Source: Planctomycetaceae bacterium (GTDB lineage Bacteria > Planctomycetota > Planctomycetia > Planctomycetales > Planctomycetaceae). Taken from it: a DNA stretch of 64,000 nucleotides. Made by a program: the position numbers and the translations under genes. The notes under the pieces were generated by a model, which saw nothing but the letters and a program-made list of their open reading frames with translations, did not search any database and was not told the origin of the DNA. Location: NCBI GenBank assembly GCA_900299185.1, contig OMIV01000249.1, positions 1 to 64,000 of the forward strand, read 5' to 3'. Positions 42,230 to 50,907 of the stretch are shown here, piece after piece. Positions within the stretch are counted from its first letter, which is position 1. Each line of letters opens with the position of its first letter.

Positions 42230-43681
42230 ATGAACTTCGAATTCGAACGCCTGCAACATCTCACTCGACGACACTTCTTGAAGGACTCGCAAGCGGGGCT
42301 CGGAGCGATTGCATTGGCGGGGCTCATGGGGCAGCCAGCGACTGCCGCTCCGTCAGCGCCGATCAATCCGCTCGCACCAAAGAAGCCGCACTTCGCAGCG
42401 AAGGCGAAGCGGGTCATCTATCTGCACATGACTGGTTCGCCGCCGAATTTGGACATCTACGACTACAAGCCCGAACTGGTGAAGCTGACGGGCAAACCGG
42501 CGCCGGACTCGTTCATCAAGGGCAAGCGGTTCGCGTTCACGTCCGGCGTACCGAACCTGCTCGGCACGCCGCGCGAGTACAAGCAGCACGGACAAGGCGG
42601 ACAATGGTTCTCGGATGCGGTGCCAAACTTTCATGGCGTCGCGGATGAGATGTGCGTCATCCACTCGATGAACACCGACCAATTCAATCACGCTCCCGCC
42701 GAGATCCTCGCTTACACCGGCTTCGCGCGGCCCGGTCGTCCGTCGATGGGTTCTTGGATCACATATGGGCTCGGCACAGAGAACGAAAACTTGCCCGGCT
42801 TTGTCGTCCTCATCTCGAGCGGCGTGCAGCCCAACGGCGGCAAGAACTCGTTCGGCTCGGGCTTCCTGCCGTCGGTTTATCAAGGCGTGCAATGTCGCTC
42901 GACCGGCGACCCGGTGCTCTTCGTCTCTGACCCCGAGGGTATGAATCGTGACATGCGCCGCTTGAGCCTCGATGCTCTGCGCGATCTCAATGAGACGCAA
43001 GCTCAAGAGTTCGGTCATCCCGAAACTCTCACTCGCATTCAGCAATACGAGCTTGCCTTCCGCATGCAGACCTCAGTGCCCGAGGTGATGGATATCTCGA
43101 AGGAACCGCAGCACATCCTCGAAAGCTACGGAGCGAAGCCGGGCGGAGGCAGTCTCGCGAACAACTGCTTGCTGGCCCGGCGGCTGTGCGAGCAAGGAGT
43201 CCGCTTCGTGCATCTCTTTGACTGGGGCTGGGACTTTCACGGCACTGGTCCCGGCGAGGCGATCACGCAAGGTCTCACCAACAAATGCGCGACGATGGAT
43301 AAGCCGATCGCGGCGCTCATCAAGGACCTCAAGCAACGCGACATGCTGAAGGACACGCTCATCGTGTGGGGTGGAGAATTCGGACGCACGCCGTTCCGCG
43401 AAGGTCGCACGGCGGGCGGAGCGAATTTGGGTCGCGATCACTATCCCGATTGCTTCTCAATCTGGATGGCCGGCGGCGGCATCAAGGGCGGCCTCTCTTA
43501 CGGCGAGACCGACGAACTGGGCTTCAGCGTCGTGAAGGACAAGGTCCAATGGTACGACGTGCAAGCGACGATCCTGCATCAGCTCGGCCTCGATCACGAG
43601 CGACTAACAACCCGCTTTCAGGGCCGCGATTACCGTCTGACCGACATTCACGGTCACGTGCTGAAGGACATCATCGCGTAG
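42230..43681 (+). CDS. DUF1501 protein, partner of the PSD1 protein
   Basis: 483 residues. The N-terminus carries a Tat-like signal (TRRHFLKDSQAG followed by a hydrophobic stretch). The DUF1501/sulfatase-like fold follows: VIYLHMTGSPPNLDIYDYKP, MSGSWITYGLG-type segment (MGSWITYGLG), VHLFDWGWDFHGTG and IVWGGEFGRTPF, ending DITGxLI-like in YRLTDIHGHVLKDIIA. The metal-site region of sulfatase-like enzymes is recognisable but the catalytic Cys/Ser is not clear. Downstream partner of the PSD1 gene, in the block 37958-43681. Function is export-related or hydrolytic by family context only. Confidence 0.92.
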   Translation: MNFEFERLQHLTRRHFLKDSQAGLGAIALAGLMGQPATAAPSAPINPLAPKKPHFAAKAKRVIYLHMTGSPPNLDIYDYKPELVKLTGKPAPDSFIKGKRFAFTSGVPNLLGTPREYKQHGQGGQWFSDAVPNFHGVADEMCVIHSMNTDQFNHAPAEILAYTGFARPGRPSMGSWITYGLGTENENLPGFVVLISSGVQPNGGKNSFGSGFLPSVYQGVQCRSTGDPVLFVSDPEGMNRDMRRLSLDALRDLNETQAQEFGHPETLTRIQQYELAFRMQTSVPEVMDISKEPQHILESYGAKPGGGSLANNCLLARRLCEQGVRFVHLFDWGWDFHGTGPGEAITQGLTNKCATMDKPIAALIKDLKQRDMLKDTLIVWGGEFGRTPFREGRTAGGANLGRDHYPDCFSIWMAGGGIKGGLSYGETDELGFSVVKDKVQWYDVQATILHQLGLDHERLTTRFQGRDYRLTDIHGHVLKDIIA

Positions 43682-43703
43682 CATTTTCCTGGCTTACGAA
43701 TTC

Positions 43704-43793
43704 GGGTGGCACGCCCTGAGTACTCGAAGGGCGTGGGCATACTCCGAAGTGTCGCTCCAACGCGCCCTTCCCGATGGTCAGGGCGTGCCACCC
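43704..43793. repeat. Long two-tier inverted repeat
   Basis: Perfect 16-base arms, GGGTGGCACGCCCTGA at 43704-43719 and its complement at 43778-43793, enclose a second perfect pair, GAAGGGCG at 43726-43733 and CGCCCTTC at 43763-43770. It fills the gap between the DUF1501 gene and the DHPS-like gene and may terminate the former or regulate the latter. Confidence 0.85.
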
Positions 43794-43833
43794 AAACTCC
43801 CTGCGTTCGTCACGCACGAGTTCAGGACCATTG

Positions 43834-45225
43834 ATGTCCCCGCGTTACCTGTTTCTTACTGGCAAGCTGGCTGAGCCGTCCTTGCATAAGGTCGTGACTC
43901 AGCTTGGCGAGAGCGTGGGGTTCGAGCCGCAGGTACTTGATGTTGGCGTCAGTGTCGCGGCACTCATGCATGCCGATCTCGTCGCGCGGCGTTTGCCTGA
44001 AGAGACCGCTGCGGGCAGCCAAAAGGTCTTTGTGCCGGGATGGTGTCAGGGGGATCTCGGCGTGCTCTCTGACAAATTCGGAGTGCCGTTTGAACGCGGG
44101 CCGAAAGATCTCTTCGACTTGCCCGAGTACTTCGGCAAAGGCGCGCGGCCGCCGATCAAACTCGATGAGTACGACATCGAGATCCTCGCCGAGATCAATC
44201 ACGCGCCGCGCATGAGCGATCGCGAGATCCTCAAACTGGCGAGCCACTTTCGAGACAGCGGCGCGAACGTCATCGACCTCGGCTGCGTGCCCGGCGAGAG
44301 TTGGCCGCGAGTTGCTGAGGTCACTCAGTTGCTCAAGCAAGACGGCTTTCGAGTCTCGATCGACAGTTTCGATCGAGCGGAGGTCGAAACATCAGTCGCC
44401 GCCGGCGCGGAGCTCGTCTTGAGCTGCAATCGCAGCAACGTTGAGTGGGCGGCTCAGCTCGACGCCGAATTCGTCGCGATTCCCGATGCACCGTTCGGAT
44501 TGGATTCGCTCGCCGAGGCCGTTGATGTATTAAAACTTGCAGGCCGTCGCTTTCGCATTGATCCAATCATCGAACCCATTGGCTTCGGCTTCGCGGCGTC
44601 CTTGGCACGCTACTTCGAAGCGAGGCGCCGTTGGCCCGAGATCGAGATCATGATGGGCATCGGCAACCTCACGGAGCTGACCGAGGTCGATTCGAACGGC
44701 GTCAACTTCTTGCTAGCGGCGATCTGTCAGGAACTCGGCATCCGCAGCGTGCTGACGACGGAAGTCATCAATTGGGCGCGTTCGGCGGTGAAAGAGTTCG
44801 ACCTCGCACGGCGGCACGTCTTCCGCTCGATCAAGCAGCGAGCACTGCCGAAGCATGTTGATTCGAGCTTGCTGTTGCTCCGAGATCCGAAGCTACGCGA
44901 GATGGGCGACGCCGAACTGCGACAACTCGCTGCTCAGATCAAAGACCCGAACTATCGAGTCTTCGTCGAACGCGGTGAGATTCACGTGATGAACCGCGAC
45001 GGCTATTGGCATGGCACCGATCCGTTCGTGCTCTTCGACCAATTCAGCGCCGCAGCGAGCGAACCACTCGCTGCCAGCCATGCGTTCTATCTTGGTCACG
45101 AGTTGAACAAGGCCGCGACCGCGTTGCTGCTCGGCAAGCAATACACACAAGACGAAGCGTTGCGTTGGGGCTTCCTGACAACGGAAGAAGCAAGCGCCAT
45201 CGAGCGACGTCGACACTCTCGCTGA
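43834..45225 (+). CDS. Dihydropteroate-synthase-like protein (DUF6513-type N-domain)
   Basis: 463 residues from the ATG at 43834. The N-terminal 120 residues (MSPRYLFLTGKLAEPSLHKV) form the extra domain seen in DHPS-related proteins of methanogens and planctomycetes. The rest is a TIM-barrel pterin-binding domain: EINHAPRMSDREI, GANVIDLGCVPGES, FRVSIDSFD and IGFGFAASLARYFEAR. The match is to the dihydropteroate synthase-related proteins linked to tetrahydromethanopterin synthesis, not to folate FolP. Planctomycetes carry H4MPT-linked C1 genes, but no other such gene lies in this window. It precedes the alpha/beta hydrolase by 17 bases. Confidence 0.85.
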   Translation: MSPRYLFLTGKLAEPSLHKVVTQLGESVGFEPQVLDVGVSVAALMHADLVARRLPEETAAGSQKVFVPGWCQGDLGVLSDKFGVPFERGPKDLFDLPEYFGKGARPPIKLDEYDIEILAEINHAPRMSDREILKLASHFRDSGANVIDLGCVPGESWPRVAEVTQLLKQDGFRVSIDSFDRAEVETSVAAGAELVLSCNRSNVEWAAQLDAEFVAIPDAPFGLDSLAEAVDVLKLAGRRFRIDPIIEPIGFGFAASLARYFEARRRWPEIEIMMGIGNLTELTEVDSNGVNFLLAAICQELGIRSVLTTEVINWARSAVKEFDLARRHVFRSIKQRALPKHVDSSLLLLRDPKLREMGDAELRQLAAQIKDPNYRVFVERGEIHVMNRDGYWHGTDPFVLFDQFSAAASEPLAASHAFYLGHELNKAATALLLGKQYTQDEALRWGFLTTEEASAIERRRHSR

Positions 45226-45242
45226 CCATTACTGGAGACTTC

Positions 45243-46046
45243 ATGCCCACGGTTTCACTCAACAGTTTCAAGCTGCACTTTGTCGAACAGGGCCAAGGGA
45301 CTCCTTTGGTTTGCTTGCATGGCTTTCCTCTGAATCACGCCATGTGGAAAGAGCAGCTCGCGGGTTTGAGCTACTGTTACCGAGTCATCGCACCAGACCT
45401 GCAAGGCTTCGGGCAAAGCGAACTGGCGACGTCCAACTCAGAGCGACTGACGATGGAGCAGCTCGCCGACGACGTGAATGCGCTGCTGGATGTACTTGGC
45501 ATTACAGAACCAATCGTGCTCTGCGGGCTGTCGATGGGCGGCTACGTCGCATGGCAGTTTGCCAAGAAATATCCGTCGCGGCTGAAGGGACTCATTCAGT
45601 GCGACACTCGAGCCATCGCCGATACGCCCGAGGGAGTCGCCAACCGACATCGGCTCGCAGGGCTGGTGTTGGAGAACGGGGCCGAGGTCGTCTCAACTGC
45701 CATGCTTCCCAACCTCTTTGCCGCAATCACGAGCGAGCGACAACAAGCCGCCATCTCTCAGATGCGAGACATCATTCATGCCAACTCGCCGCGCACGATC
45801 GCGGCTGCTCTACGCGGCATGGCCGAGCGGCCGGACGTACGCGCATGGCTGCCACAGTGTGATGTGCCATCGCTCTTGATCTGCGGCATCGACGACAAGA
45901 TTTCGACCGTTACCGAGATGCAGGAGATGGCTCGTTCCATGCCGCGAGCCAACCTTGTCGTCGTCCCGGAAGCCGGGCACATGGCTCCCCTAGAGAACCC
46001 AGCGGTCGTCAACGCCGCCATCGTTGAGTTCATCAAGCAGCTCTAA
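45243..46046 (+). CDS. Alpha/beta hydrolase
   Basis: 267 residues with the alpha/beta-hydrolase fold. The oxyanion region is CLHGFPLNHAMW, the nucleophile elbow GLSMGG with Ser97, the acid in CGIDDKISTV and the catalytic His in PEAGHMAPLENP. The start is the ATG at 45243; the frame is open further upstream inside the DHPS-like gene. Such hydrolases split esters or C-C bonds; the substrate cannot be read. The closeness to the DHPS-like gene suggests one transcript. Confidence 0.9.
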   Translation: MPTVSLNSFKLHFVEQGQGTPLVCLHGFPLNHAMWKEQLAGLSYCYRVIAPDLQGFGQSELATSNSERLTMEQLADDVNALLDVLGITEPIVLCGLSMGGYVAWQFAKKYPSRLKGLIQCDTRAIADTPEGVANRHRLAGLVLENGAEVVSTAMLPNLFAAITSERQQAAISQMRDIIHANSPRTIAAALRGMAERPDVRAWLPQCDVPSLLICGIDDKISTVTEMQEMARSMPRANLVVVPEAGHMAPLENPAVVNAAIVEFIKQL

Positions 46047-46096
46047 AAGACCGGCGTTATCGACATCAAAAGCCGTTCTTCATTGAGAATCTTGAG

Positions 46097-46146
46097 ACTA
46101 CGGTTTGACGTTCGGACTGAAACTGGACGACACTCAAACTCGTAGT
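46097..46146. repeat. Imperfect inverted repeat
   Basis: ACTACGGTTTGA at 46097-46108 pairs with TCAAACTCGTAGT at 46134-46146 with one bulge. It lies in the gap before the second DUF1501 gene. Confidence 0.4.
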
Positions 46147-46239
46147 TTTAGATACGTCGCCTCTCGGCGACTCGAACTGCCGCAATCCTCGCCGCTTATC
46201 CCCCGCCATCGCCAACACGCCCTGCCCCAAGGACACGCC

Positions 46240-47577
46240 ATGCTTAGCTTCGACCATGGATCATCTCGGAATTGCGAAGGGCTCAACCGACGAGAGTTCT
46301 TGCAGGTGGGCGGCGCGGGGCTCGCAGGTTTGAGCCTGCCACGTCTGCTTCGAGCCGAACAACAAGCTAAGGCCGCAGGCAGTGCCAAAGGCAACGACCT
46401 CAACATCGTGGTCCTGTGGATGCTAGGAGGAGTTTCGCATCAGGACTCGTTCGATCCAAAACCGAATGCACCGGCGGAGATTCGCGGTGAGTTCGATGTC
46501 ATCCAGACCAACATGCCCGGAGTCACGATTTGCGAGCATCTGCCGCGCATGGCGCAGAGCCTCGATAAATACTCAATCATCCGCAACGGGTACTCATACA
46601 ACGGAGGGCACGGCATCGCTGACGCGTACATGCTCTCGGGTTGGCGATTCAATCCAACCACCGTCTATGCCTCGTATGGTTCGGTGATCTCTCGCGAGCT
46701 TGGCTATCGCAACGGGATGCCGCCCTACGTGCAGCTCGGCAACGGCGTCGACAAGATGAATGCTGGCGGCCAGTCGGGGTATCTCGGCAATGAACACAAC
46801 CCGTTTGTCGTCAGCGACGATCCAAATGCCGGCGTCTTCAACATTGATGGCATCACGCTGCCTGGTGGGATCCAGGTCTCGCGATTCAATCGCCGCCAGC
46901 GCATGTTGGAGAAGCTCGATTCGTGGCAACGCAAAGTCGAGCAACAGCAAAACGATGTCGGTGCGATGGACGCCTTCTACGAGAAGGCTTTTGGCATCGT
47001 GACTTCGCCACGAGCGAAGGAAGCATTCGATCTCTCGAAAGAAGATCCACGGTTGCGAGATAAGTACGGTCGACATCGCTTTGGCCAGTCGTGCTTACTC
47101 GCTCGACGATTGCTGCAAGCCGGCGTGCGAATGGTCAACGTCAGCTTTTCGAGCTGGGATACTCACGCCCAAAACTTCACGAGCTTGAAGAACACACTGC
47201 TACCGCAGCTCGACACCGGTTACTCGGCCTTGCTCGATGACCTGGAACGACTCGGCATGCTCGATAACACGATCGTCTTCTGGCTCAGCGATTTCGGTCG
47301 GACACCCAAGATCAATTCAGCTGCAGGTCGAGATCACTGGGTCGGTTCGATGGTCTTCACAATTGGTGGCGGCGGCTTCAAGAACGGACAAGTTGTCGGG
47401 GCCAGCGATCAATACGCCGAACAACCTGTCGGTCGAGCGATCGAAGTCGAAGACCTTGCCGCCACGATTTATGACCGCTTCGGTTTTGATCTCGATAGGC
47501 ACTACACCAGTCCTGACGGACGCCCCTTCAAGATCCGTCCTGGCCAAGGACGAGTGCTGGATGAGTTGCTCGTGTAG
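46240..47577 (+). CDS. DUF1501 protein, second copy
   Basis: 445 residues from the ATG at 46240. A twin-arginine-type signal (LNRREFLQVGGAGLAGLSL) is followed by the DUF1501 fold: VVLWMLGGVSHQDSFDPKP, ICEHLPRMAQSLDKYSIIRN, the SGYLGNEHNPF segment and FWLSDFGRTPKINSAAGRDHW. It is related to but clearly different from the copy at 42230. No PSD1-type gene lies next to it, so it is an orphan copy. Probably exported folded by Tat. Confidence 0.92.
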   Translation: MLSFDHGSSRNCEGLNRREFLQVGGAGLAGLSLPRLLRAEQQAKAAGSAKGNDLNIVVLWMLGGVSHQDSFDPKPNAPAEIRGEFDVIQTNMPGVTICEHLPRMAQSLDKYSIIRNGYSYNGGHGIADAYMLSGWRFNPTTVYASYGSVISRELGYRNGMPPYVQLGNGVDKMNAGGQSGYLGNEHNPFVVSDDPNAGVFNIDGITLPGGIQVSRFNRRQRMLEKLDSWQRKVEQQQNDVGAMDAFYEKAFGIVTSPRAKEAFDLSKEDPRLRDKYGRHRFGQSCLLARRLLQAGVRMVNVSFSSWDTHAQNFTSLKNTLLPQLDTGYSALLDDLERLGMLDNTIVFWLSDFGRTPKINSAAGRDHWVGSMVFTIGGGGFKNGQVVGASDQYAEQPVGRAIEVEDLAATIYDRFGFDLDRHYTSPDGRPFKIRPGQGRVLDELLV

Positions 47578-47615
47578 AAATCTCGTTTGTGAAGTTGATC
47601 CACCTCAAAGCAAAC

Positions 47616-47673
47616 ATCCTGCTAGCCAGCTGGCAATCGCTGCAAAGCAGGATTGCCAACTGACGAGCAGGAT
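47616..47673. terminator. Hairpin between convergent genes
   Basis: Two nested perfect pairs, ATCCTGCT/AGCAGGAT (47616-47623, 47666-47673) and TGGCAATC/GATTGCCA (47631-47638, 47651-47658), between the second DUF1501 gene and the TadG-like gene ends. There is no T tract, so it is either a factor-type bidirectional terminator or a dispersed repeat. Confidence 0.55.
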
Positions 47674-47694
47674 GAAGGTACTCAGTCGCTTGGC

Positions 47695-49449
47695 TTACTT
47701 GATGAGCTTCAGAGGTCGAGTCGAAGCAATTCGAATGAAGACTTCCATCAACTGAGCCTGCACGTCAGCCACCGATTGATTGCCCGGCACGATGAAGCAC
47801 TCGCCGCCACCGATGCTGGCAACTTGCTGCATGAGCGCGGTGTCTGCATCCAAACCCACGGTCACCGTGACAATCTTGATACCAGCCGCACTAGCCGCTT
47901 GAGCTTCTGTGAGCACTGCGGCACAAGCCGTACTGACACTTCCAGGCAGGTTCGCCTGACCGTCAGTCATCACGATCATCAGTTTCTCGGATCGATCGCG
48001 ACCATTCGTTGTCAGTTCGACTCGGCCCGTTGCCATCCCTGCGGAGATGTTCGTGCCGCCGGTGTAATGGCCAGCTTGTCGCTGCCGAGTGGTGTTTTTC
48101 ACTTGAGTCAGATTGGTGCTCAACCCGTGCTCAAGAATGGCCCCCGAAGAACTCGTGTGTGTGTAGATCGTCAGGCCGATGTAGTCACCGCCAGCGTTCT
48201 CGGTCAGGTAGTCCACGAACAAGTCAACGGCGTCCTTAACCGAACTGATGGGATGCTCGCTCGTCTTCCACAAGTCTGGAGTATCCGATGCATAGGGATG
48301 GTAGTACTGCAAGTAGTGCAGCCACGTCAGATACCCATACATGTCACGATACCCAGCGTTCTTGATATCACCCGACGAGGCTTGGACATAGCTGATGTAT
48401 TCATCCCATGAACCAGCCGGATACGGATAGGTGATGTTGAGCCCCAAAGCCGTCTTGATGTTGGCAGCGGTGAAGCTGAAGAGTTCGCCAAGTCCACCCG
48501 GTGAGCGATTCGTGTTGGTTCCCGATTCGACATAGACCGAAGTGATGTCGCGGCCAGCATTCGAACCGGTGCCTTGGAAAGTTCCAGTCATCGCCGTCAA
48601 ACCCGAGAACGTCTGAGTTCGACTTCCCATCACGAGCGTGACCTTCTTCAACGCAGACGTTGACGTCACGTAAACCGAGGATCGCTTATAGGTGACTTCC
48701 ACATGCGGCATCGTGCCCGAAACTGGCCCGCCCTTCAGAACTGCGTACTGAGGTGTGAAAGTCAGATTGCCATAGACTGGACTCCCCAGTTCGGTCCACA
48801 TCGTCTGCAAATTGCTTTCGATAAAGGTCTGTCCCAACTTGCCGATGGCTCCTAAGCAACTGTCGTCATTCATCGACGCTGAAAAGTCGAGGACCAGCAT
48901 GATGTCGCGCGGTTGAAACGATGCGATTGCTTCCGTAGTGAGGTCAGCCTTCGAGTTTTGAATGACAGGACCGAAGAACAACGGCAGGCGATTATCAATC
49001 GTGCCACCGTTGCCATCACTGTCGGTACCACGACGAACGCGTACCTTCACAATGTTGTACGGAGTTTGATCGTTGCCCCAGAGCATCGAGTATTGGCCGT
49101 TTCCGATGCTGACTTGCTTTCCAAACGTAATGTCGGTCGCGGCGTCTAAAGTCACGCCTGACCGATCGCCGTTCACAAACCTCGATGCAACATCAGCAGC
49201 AGCCGCTTGAGCGTTGGCTCGCACCTGACTCGGGCTCGTGGAACTCGTCAGCTCCATCGCTGCCGCCAACGCCGCAGAGTCAGCGGCGGCTTGCATCTGA
49301 GTTCTCGCCAGTGAGATGAATCCCACGTCGACTGTGAATGCCGTGAAAGCCAGGATCACCACCAAGAAGATGACCGCCAGCAACACGATCGAACCATTGC
49401 GTTCCCGCAACGCGGCCAATCGCTCGCGCCATCGCCAGAACTCGCCCAT
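47695..49449 (-). CDS. TadG-like VWA membrane protein
   Basis: 584 residues. The N-terminus is the TadE/TadG anchor: basic segment, transmembrane helix at about 20-45, then DVGFISLARTQMQAAADSAALAAA. A VWA domain begins at about 181 with the MIDAS motif DFSAS (Asp188, Ser190, Ser192), but the second half (TGGTNISAGM, MIVMTDGQANLP near 494) is separated from it by some 230 residues of an inserted Gly/Ser/Thr/Tyr-rich region. Tad-type pilus or surface-adhesion functions are the family role. No other tad gene is nearby. It faces the second DUF1501 gene. Confidence 0.88.
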   Translation of the reverse strand: MGEFWRWRERLAALRERNGSIVLLAVIFLVVILAFTAFTVDVGFISLARTQMQAAADSAALAAAMELTSSTSPSQVRANAQAAAADVASRFVNGDRSGVTLDAATDITFGKQVSIGNGQYSMLWGNDQTPYNIVKVRVRRGTDSDGNGGTIDNRLPLFFGPVIQNSKADLTTEAIASFQPRDIMLVLDFSASMNDDSCLGAIGKLGQTFIESNLQTMWTELGSPVYGNLTFTPQYAVLKGGPVSGTMPHVEVTYKRSSVYVTSTSALKKVTLVMGSRTQTFSGLTAMTGTFQGTGSNAGRDITSVYVESGTNTNRSPGGLGELFSFTAANIKTALGLNITYPYPAGSWDEYISYVQASSGDIKNAGYRDMYGYLTWLHYLQYYHPYASDTPDLWKTSEHPISSVKDAVDLFVDYLTENAGGDYIGLTIYTHTSSSGAILEHGLSTNLTQVKNTTRQRQAGHYTGGTNISAGMATGRVELTTNGRDRSEKLMIVMTDGQANLPGSVSTACAAVLTEAQAASAAGIKIVTVTVGLDADTALMQQVASIGGGECFIVPGNQSVADVQAQLMEVFIRIASTRPLKLIK

Positions 49450-49932
49450 GATGCAATCTCCCGGTTTACTTTGTTGCGGCCCTTCGAGAACTCCACTCGT
49501 GAAACTCCTAGGTCGTGCCTGCGATTCGGGTGGAAATCAGATGGCAAAGTGAGTGATTGGAGGGAATCAGTCCTGAAGTATGACTCGAAAGCCAGGACGG
49601 ACAGCTCTTCGACGTCCTGACAAATCCTTGCGATGCAATGCTTCTCAACCACCTGACACTTCGGACTCATGAGATTCATCGACACGACCGAACTTGGAAT
49701 TGCTTGTCACAACCGTCGATGAACGGCTTCATCGATACAACTGCCAGCCATCGTGTGGTCTCTGACTGACCAAACCAACAAGACCGCTCCACAGGGGCGA
49801 GTCATCGCTTCACAAGTAACCTGAAGTCTCCACGATCTCGGCCTAAGCTACTCGGCGTTTCGCGACCTCGTTCGCTTCAACAGAATCGGCATGAGTGCCA
49901 GGTTCTGGCCCTCGCCTTCCAGGATACATCGA
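49450..49932. other. Intergenic region, nothing identified
   Basis: The 483-base gap between the TadG-like (minus) and UbiA (plus) genes holds no gene and no strong repeat. It should contain promoters for both divergent genes. Confidence 0.45.
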
Positions 49933-50877
49933 ATGACCGCTCCCATCCCTCTACCGCCTCAGGAACTTCCGGGGATCACTTTCGGAGACCGCCTCTTGGG
50001 GTTCTTGCAGCTCGTGCGATTTGCCAACGTCTTCACAGCGATGGCTGACATCTTACTCGGCTTCGCATTGGTCAACGGCAGCTTCACCCCCACTCATTCG
50101 TTTGTGGTGCTGTTGGCGGTTTCGGTCTGTCACTACTGGACCGGAATGATTTTCAACGACGTATTCGATCGAGCCATCGATGCCGAACAGCGCCCTCTGC
50201 GCCCCATTCCGTCGGGACGAATTCCAGTCAAGGTTGCAGTCGCCATCGGCATCATCTGCAACATCACAGGACTGGGACTAGCGGCCTACGTCGGGCGTGA
50301 TTCACTGATCGTTGCTGCGGCGCTAACGGTCTCCATTTACCTGTATGACAAAGTACTCAAGAAGACGCCGCTGGGGCCGGTTGCGATGGGGAGCTGCCGC
50401 TTCTTCAACGTGATGCTGGGGGCGAGTGCCGCGATCAATGACTCACCCTGGTCCGTTAATCCGCTGGTCGTGGCCACAGGCTTTGGAGTTTATGTGACCG
50501 GCTTAACCTGGTTTGCAAAACAAGAAGCCAAATGGAGTCACCGTGGATTGTTGATTGCGGCCGCCGGAGTCATCGCTGCCGGGCTGTGCATACTTGCTGG
50601 GTTTACGTGGAAAGCTTCGGGAGGACTCGAAGACCCGTCTTCAACGTTGTTAGTGCTCGGCATGATCGCCTTCACCGTCGGACGCCGATTGGTAACGGCC
50701 ATCTCTGAACCGTCTCCGCAAAACGTGCAACTGGCCATCAAGGTGATGCTGCTGTCCTTGGTCATGCTCGACGCGACGCTGGTTGTGTATGTAACCGGCC
50801 AATCAGCACTCGGGCTCGTGACTGCGGCGCTGATGATCCCAGCATTCATCTTGGCCAAGTGGATTCCGATGACGTGA
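49933..50877 (+). CDS. UbiA-family prenyltransferase
   Basis: Integral membrane aromatic prenyltransferase or relative, 314 residues from the ATG at 49933, with about eight transmembrane helices. The first Asp-rich motif is NDVFDRAIDAEQRPLRP (Asn75, Asp76, Asp79, Asp83), which binds the prenyl diphosphate through magnesium. The second motif is weak, around YLYDKVLKK. The closest plan is the EboC-like branch, but no eboA/B/D-F genes are present, so it could also serve quinone or other lipid prenylation. It converges with the SGNH hydrolase gene, whose stop lies 30 bases away. Confidence 0.88.
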   Translation: MTAPIPLPPQELPGITFGDRLLGFLQLVRFANVFTAMADILLGFALVNGSFTPTHSFVVLLAVSVCHYWTGMIFNDVFDRAIDAEQRPLRPIPSGRIPVKVAVAIGIICNITGLGLAAYVGRDSLIVAAALTVSIYLYDKVLKKTPLGPVAMGSCRFFNVMLGASAAINDSPWSVNPLVVATGFGVYVTGLTWFAKQEAKWSHRGLLIAAAGVIAAGLCILAGFTWKASGGLEDPSSTLLVLGMIAFTVGRRLVTAISEPSPQNVQLAIKVMLLSLVMLDATLVVYVTGQSALGLVTAALMIPAFILAKWIPMT

Positions 50878-50907
50878 CGTCTTGCGGGCCGACATCAACG
50901 AGCATTC

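Noticed and set aside
42353-43045. A 230-residue minus-strand frame
   Set aside because: Antisense of the DUF1501 gene, with high Arg/Glu and no motif.
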